A stretch of DNA of 64,000 nucleotides. Source: Cyanobacteria bacterium SZAS-4. Its GTDB lineage: Bacteria > Cyanobacteriota > Vampirovibrionia > Obscuribacterales > Obscuribacteraceae. Shown in pieces: positions 61,376-64,000 of the stretch; positions within the stretch are counted from its first letter, which is position 1, and each line of letters starts with the position of its first letter. The stretch is from contig JAFEAT010000007.1 of NCBI GenBank assembly GCA_018266255.1, positions 186,001-250,000 on the forward strand, given 5' to 3'. The notes under the pieces are model-generated. The model searched no databases and was not told the origin of the DNA. It was given only the letters and a program-made list of their open reading frames with translations. The position numbers were made by a program, and so were the translations under genes.

Positions 61376-62464
61376 TTAGCTTTGGCTCCTCGCCAATTCC
61401 AAGCCTGTTTCGGTCAGAAATTCATTGAGAGCCCCAACCACTTGTGAAAACAATTCGGACTGCAAACGTGGCATACGATAGCGCTTATGCATGCGCACAA
61501 CCATCGTCGGCACACCAAGCTCTTCAGCGGCGAAACGCACCAGTGGGAAGTATTGATGCTCTGCCGAGTCGGTTAACACGGGCTCGATTGCAGACAGCTT
61601 ATGCTTGAGACGATTGGTATAGTCGTCGCAAACGTCTGGAGCTGGTCCGTAAGACGATACCTGAAGACCTGGTGCCTCATGCCACGGAGCGCCAAGAAGG
61701 AGCACGACCAAGCCAATCTGCCCGGCTTTCACGACATCTGCAAAAGCTCTGCGCAAAGGTGTTTCGAGATAGTAGCAAGGGTCAGCAACACAGCAGTAGT
61801 TGGTCAAGAGACTGTGACAGCCACTCATACGGTTCAGCACTGCAGCCATGCTGCCGGTGTATGAGTCACCTTCCTGAAACTCTCCTTCGCGCCAGTACGC
61901 TGTCGCGTGCGGAGCCATAACAAGTACTGGGTATTCTCCGCCGATGAAGCGGTAATCAGGCTCTCCAGGTGGAGGCAGCTGCTCGTATCTTTCGGACAAC
62001 AAAGCTTCATTTTGCAAAGTCCAATTGATTGGCGGAGCCTGCGGATGCTCATCGATCAGGTAATTAACAGCGGTATCGACATCTCCAAACCGCGCTTGCG
62101 AATGCGACAACACCCAGGGATGAAATGGCGTTTGCCCAATAACGGTGACCATCTTGCCACGGCGATAGGCATAAAACATTTCCATCGCTGTGCCGTAGCT
62201 AGACTTTGTTAAATTAGCGAGCAAGGCGTCACATTGGTCGATTAAATCTAGCGCTCTGCGCACCCGTGGGTCGACCACGTCAGGCATTTCCATCGGATTG
62301 ATTTTGTCGCCCATCGCCCAGGCGAGTTCCAACGGATTGACCACCTTCAAACCGTGCCGCTGGAACTTGGAGAGCGCAACGCTGCGCCAGTCAGGCATAG
62401 CGGCTTGGCTGAGCACATCTTGCGACTCCAAATTGTCTCCGGTCAGGTAAATTGAAGACAACAT
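61376..62464 (-). CDS. Two-domain protein: deoxyribosyltransferase-like and N-formylglutamate-amidohydrolase-like
   Basis: 362 aa from ATG 62464 (MLSSIYLTGDN). N-terminal domain (about 1-165) resembles the nucleoside 2-deoxyribosyltransferase fold: IYLTG, RALDLIDQCDALLANLTKSSYGTAMEMFYAYRRGKMVTVIG with the Glu in the active-site position (GTAMEM). The C-terminal domain (about 180-360) looks like the N-formylglutamate amidohydrolase family: VLVMAPHATAYW, GDSYTG, and LVVLLLGAPWHEAP. Such a fusion is not one I know. The 5' ORF extension was rejected because it has no start signal. Translation of cutA follows directly. Confidence 0.68.
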   Translation of the reverse strand: MLSSIYLTGDNLESQDVLSQAAMPDWRSVALSKFQRHGLKVVNPLELAWAMGDKINPMEMPDVVDPRVRRALDLIDQCDALLANLTKSSYGTAMEMFYAYRRGKMVTVIGQTPFHPWVLSHSQARFGDVDTAVNYLIDEHPQAPPINWTLQNEALLSERYEQLPPPGEPDYRFIGGEYPVLVMAPHATAYWREGEFQEGDSYTGSMAAVLNRMSGCHSLLTNYCCVADPCYYLETPLRRAFADVVKAGQIGLVVLLLGAPWHEAPGLQVSSYGPAPDVCDDYTNRLKHKLSAIEPVLTDSAEHQYFPLVRFAAEELGVPTMVVRMHKRYRMPRLQSELFSQVVGALNEFLTETGLELARSQS

Positions 62465-62669
62465 CAGTGGGATCTTTCTCCTGTTCCGGTGTCGGGGCGG
62501 ACATGTACCACGTTCACTATATACCACGGTAACGTCCGAACGCCCACGTCCAAGGTGCTAACAACCGCATTGGTATTTGCTATCTAGTGCTTATTCAAGT
62601 AGCGTTATCGAAGGTATCCACCAGCTAGAAGTTCCGACGCGAGTCGAGAAACATAAAGAGTTTGACTGA

Positions 62670-63176
62670 ATGAAAATAAAGTTGTCGCCACCGAACCTCC
62701 TCTCTCAAAGAGCCTCGTTGCTTGCCATCATCATGCTGACGACGTTTCTTGCTTGGACGGCAGGATGCACCGACGCACGACACAAACATCGAGCAGAAGA
62801 AACGGAAACAGAAACCGGCGTCGTCGACCCAGGCAGTCAATCAGACGGCGGCGACGAAGTAGTCATCAAGGCTCAAAAGAAGCATCGAAAGAAAGTCGAA
62901 GTGACACTTACCGCTAGAGTGAAAAAACTGCTTCCAGCAGACACCGACGGGTCGCCTCACCAGAGATTTTTATTGGAGCTATCCAACGGAACAACAGTTC
63001 TGGTTGCTCACAACACCGAGCTGGCACCGGAAGTGCCCGTTCACGAAGGCGACTTGGTGACACTTCATGGCGAGTACATATGGAACAAACTCGGTGGAGT
63101 TCTTCACTACACTCATCACAGCACCAACCGTCACGAAAGCGGATGGATTCAGCTGAACGGGCAGACATATCAGTAG
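62670..63176 (+). CDS. DUF3465 lipoprotein
   Basis: 168 aa. N-terminal hydrophobic segment LLAIIMLTTFLAWTAGC with lipobox TAGC, so probably a lipoprotein (lipidated Cys33). A charged linker precedes the DUF3465 domain: LPADTDGSPHQRFLLELSNGTTVLVAHNTELAPEVP, GDLVTLHGEYIWNKLGGVLHYTHHSTNRHESGWIQLNGQTY. The family has an OB-like fold of unknown role, often exported. Start ATG 62670. Its 3' end lies 127 nt from the convergent membrane-protein gene. Confidence 0.88.
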   Translation: MKIKLSPPNLLSQRASLLAIIMLTTFLAWTAGCTDARHKHRAEETETETGVVDPGSQSDGGDEVVIKAQKKHRKKVEVTLTARVKKLLPADTDGSPHQRFLLELSNGTTVLVAHNTELAPEVPVHEGDLVTLHGEYIWNKLGGVLHYTHHSTNRHESGWIQLNGQTYQ

Positions 63177-63303
63177 AACGTCGATAACGCGGACACGTGC
63201 TGGTGGCAGCAAATACCCGCGCTATCGATCGAGAATCATACGAATGCAATTGCACAAATGCCATCCCGTTGCATGACGCAACCGCACCGTATGTGCCACC
63301 ACT

Positions 63304-63759
63304 TTACAAACCTGAGATTAGTCCACCATAGTTGTTGATCATGTAAGTGCCGAGCACATACACGCTCCCTGGCACTACCACAATTAGCGCAACAGCCTGG
63401 AAGACAACCCATTTCGTGACAGTTTTTCTGGTGCGCAAATAATGCGTGCACATCAGAAGCGATAAAACTAGCATTATGCCGGAGACCTGATTGCAAATTT
63501 CGCGAGCGAGATCGTAGTCAAAACTATTTGACTCAAAGAACAACGCAAGCAGACACGGTGAGTATGGAAGACCCACCAAGCCGACGATGATGATTATTGC
63601 ACCGAGAGAGAAATACAGCAAAATCTTTTTGAAAGCAGATCTGGTGCCACCATCTAGCCTCTTCACACCGTGTTGAAAAGAAGGCAGGCTCTCAGTTATT
63701 TCAACAGACTTTAATCGATTTGCCGCAGACAGGGCGGTGGGTCGTTCCAGGGTGTTCAT
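63304..63759 (-). CDS. Three-helix membrane protein of unknown function
   Basis: 151 aa. A 45-residue cytoplasmic N-terminus with RLKSVEITESLPSFQHGVKRLDGG, then three membrane helices (about 47-70, 88-108, 118-142). The loop NSFDYDLAREICNQ carries charged residues between helices 1 and 2. No family recognised. The 5' flank (63760-64000) extends to the window edge. Confidence 0.65.
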   Translation of the reverse strand: MNTLERPTALSAANRLKSVEITESLPSFQHGVKRLDGGTRSAFKKILLYFSLGAIIIIVGLVGLPYSPCLLALFFESNSFDYDLAREICNQVSGIMLVLSLLMCTHYLRTRKTVTKWVVFQAVALIVVVPGSVYVLGTYMINNYGGLISGL

Positions 63760-63947
63760 GTCTAAACCTCTCTAAAGAATCGGGTTGAGATCTACGTGCA
63801 AATTCGGCGGCGAGTGGAACGCAGCAATTGCTAGCGAACCTACTCGGATACGCACTGCAAGCTGCGCTCAGTCGACGACTGAGCATGCACCAATGAAATT
63901 TTGTTTTTGCATTATGGCTGCGTCTCCGAATCGTGACAAGACTGCAT

Positions 63948-63984
63948 TTTGGCGATGGGTGGGAAAGTCCCCCATCAAGCCAAA
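63948..63984. other. Strong 12-bp inverted repeat near the right edge
   Basis: TTTGGCGATGGG, 11-nt loop, CCCATC-AA-GCCAAA: a 12-bp stem with a 2-nt bulge. It lies in the 63760-64000 spacer upstream of the minus-strand membrane-protein gene; another inverted repeat, GCTCAGT-CGACG-ACTGAGC, is at 63866-63884. Neither is followed by a T-run; they may be a regulatory RNA or protein-binding site. Confidence 0.55.
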
Positions 63985-64000
63985 TTGCATCTCAGCTCGG

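Overview
The window looks like chromosomal DNA of a non-photosynthetic relative of the Cyanobacteria, most likely a Melainabacteria/Vampirovibrionia member of the Obscuribacterales type. This is inference: no rRNA or other phylogenetic marker is present. It rests on mid-range GC, Gram-negative style exported and lipoprotein-like proteins, a type IV pilin operon, and an unusual density of exported TPR proteins, including two giant TPR-CHAT proteins. Few mobile-element remains and no tRNA, rRNA or CRISPR array were seen.

Layout. 1-4.1 kb (+): a CorC-type CBS protein entering from the left edge, rsmA, ispE, and a PhyH dioxygenase fused to acyl-carrier-protein pieces in permuted order. 4.1-10.4 kb (-): a YaeQ-family protein, a secreted GH13 amylase, then a tightly overlapping five-gene operon (DUF2071, membrane methyltransferase, membrane protein, DoxX-like, BtaA-like DUF3419) that could make a modified lipid. 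10.5-12.5 kb (+): a secreted DUF1460 amidase-like protein and endonuclease III with a histone-like Lys/Ala repeat tail. 12.5-16.5 kb (-): two exported TPR proteins flanking an acyl-activating enzyme. 16.7-24.9 kb (+): two tandem, paralogous, exported TPR-CHAT (caspase-like) proteins. 25-29.4 kb (-): an AttEFGH-like ABC transporter with a CrtC/lipocalin-like partner. 29.7-34.7 kb (+): an SF2 helicase with a predicted membrane hairpin and a PAS histidine kinase. 34.7-38.1 kb (-): a secreted protein, an OmpR-type regulator and a YD-repeat/degenerate M23 protein. 38.4-41.7 kb: a CHAP-like protein, a Gly/Asn-rich secreted protein, a TerB-like protein, a rhodanese and a 49-residue membrane protein. 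41.7-46.7 kb (-): a TPR-matrixin metalloprotease and four minor-pilin-like genes. 46.9-52.7 kb: two TPR proteins (+) and a TPR-GT41 (OGT/SPINDLY-like) glycosyltransferase (-). 52.9-63.8 kb: two acyl-CoA synthetases, cutA, a deoxyribosyltransferase/N-formylglutamate-hydrolase-like fusion, a DUF3465 lipoprotein and several membrane proteins.

The most unusual pattern is at gene ends. Many genes (rsmA, the DUF3419 gene, nth, both CHAT genes, the response regulator, TPR and secreted-protein genes) are followed by short degenerate tandem copies of their own last codons together with the stop codon. The period ranges from 9 to about 36 nt. At the response regulator four 21-26 nt units each carry a stop codon, and the first three stops fall in three different frames. 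I know of no named element that explains these stop-codon echoes. The permuted ACP fusion, the lipid-type operon and the twin CHAT proteins are the next most interesting items.
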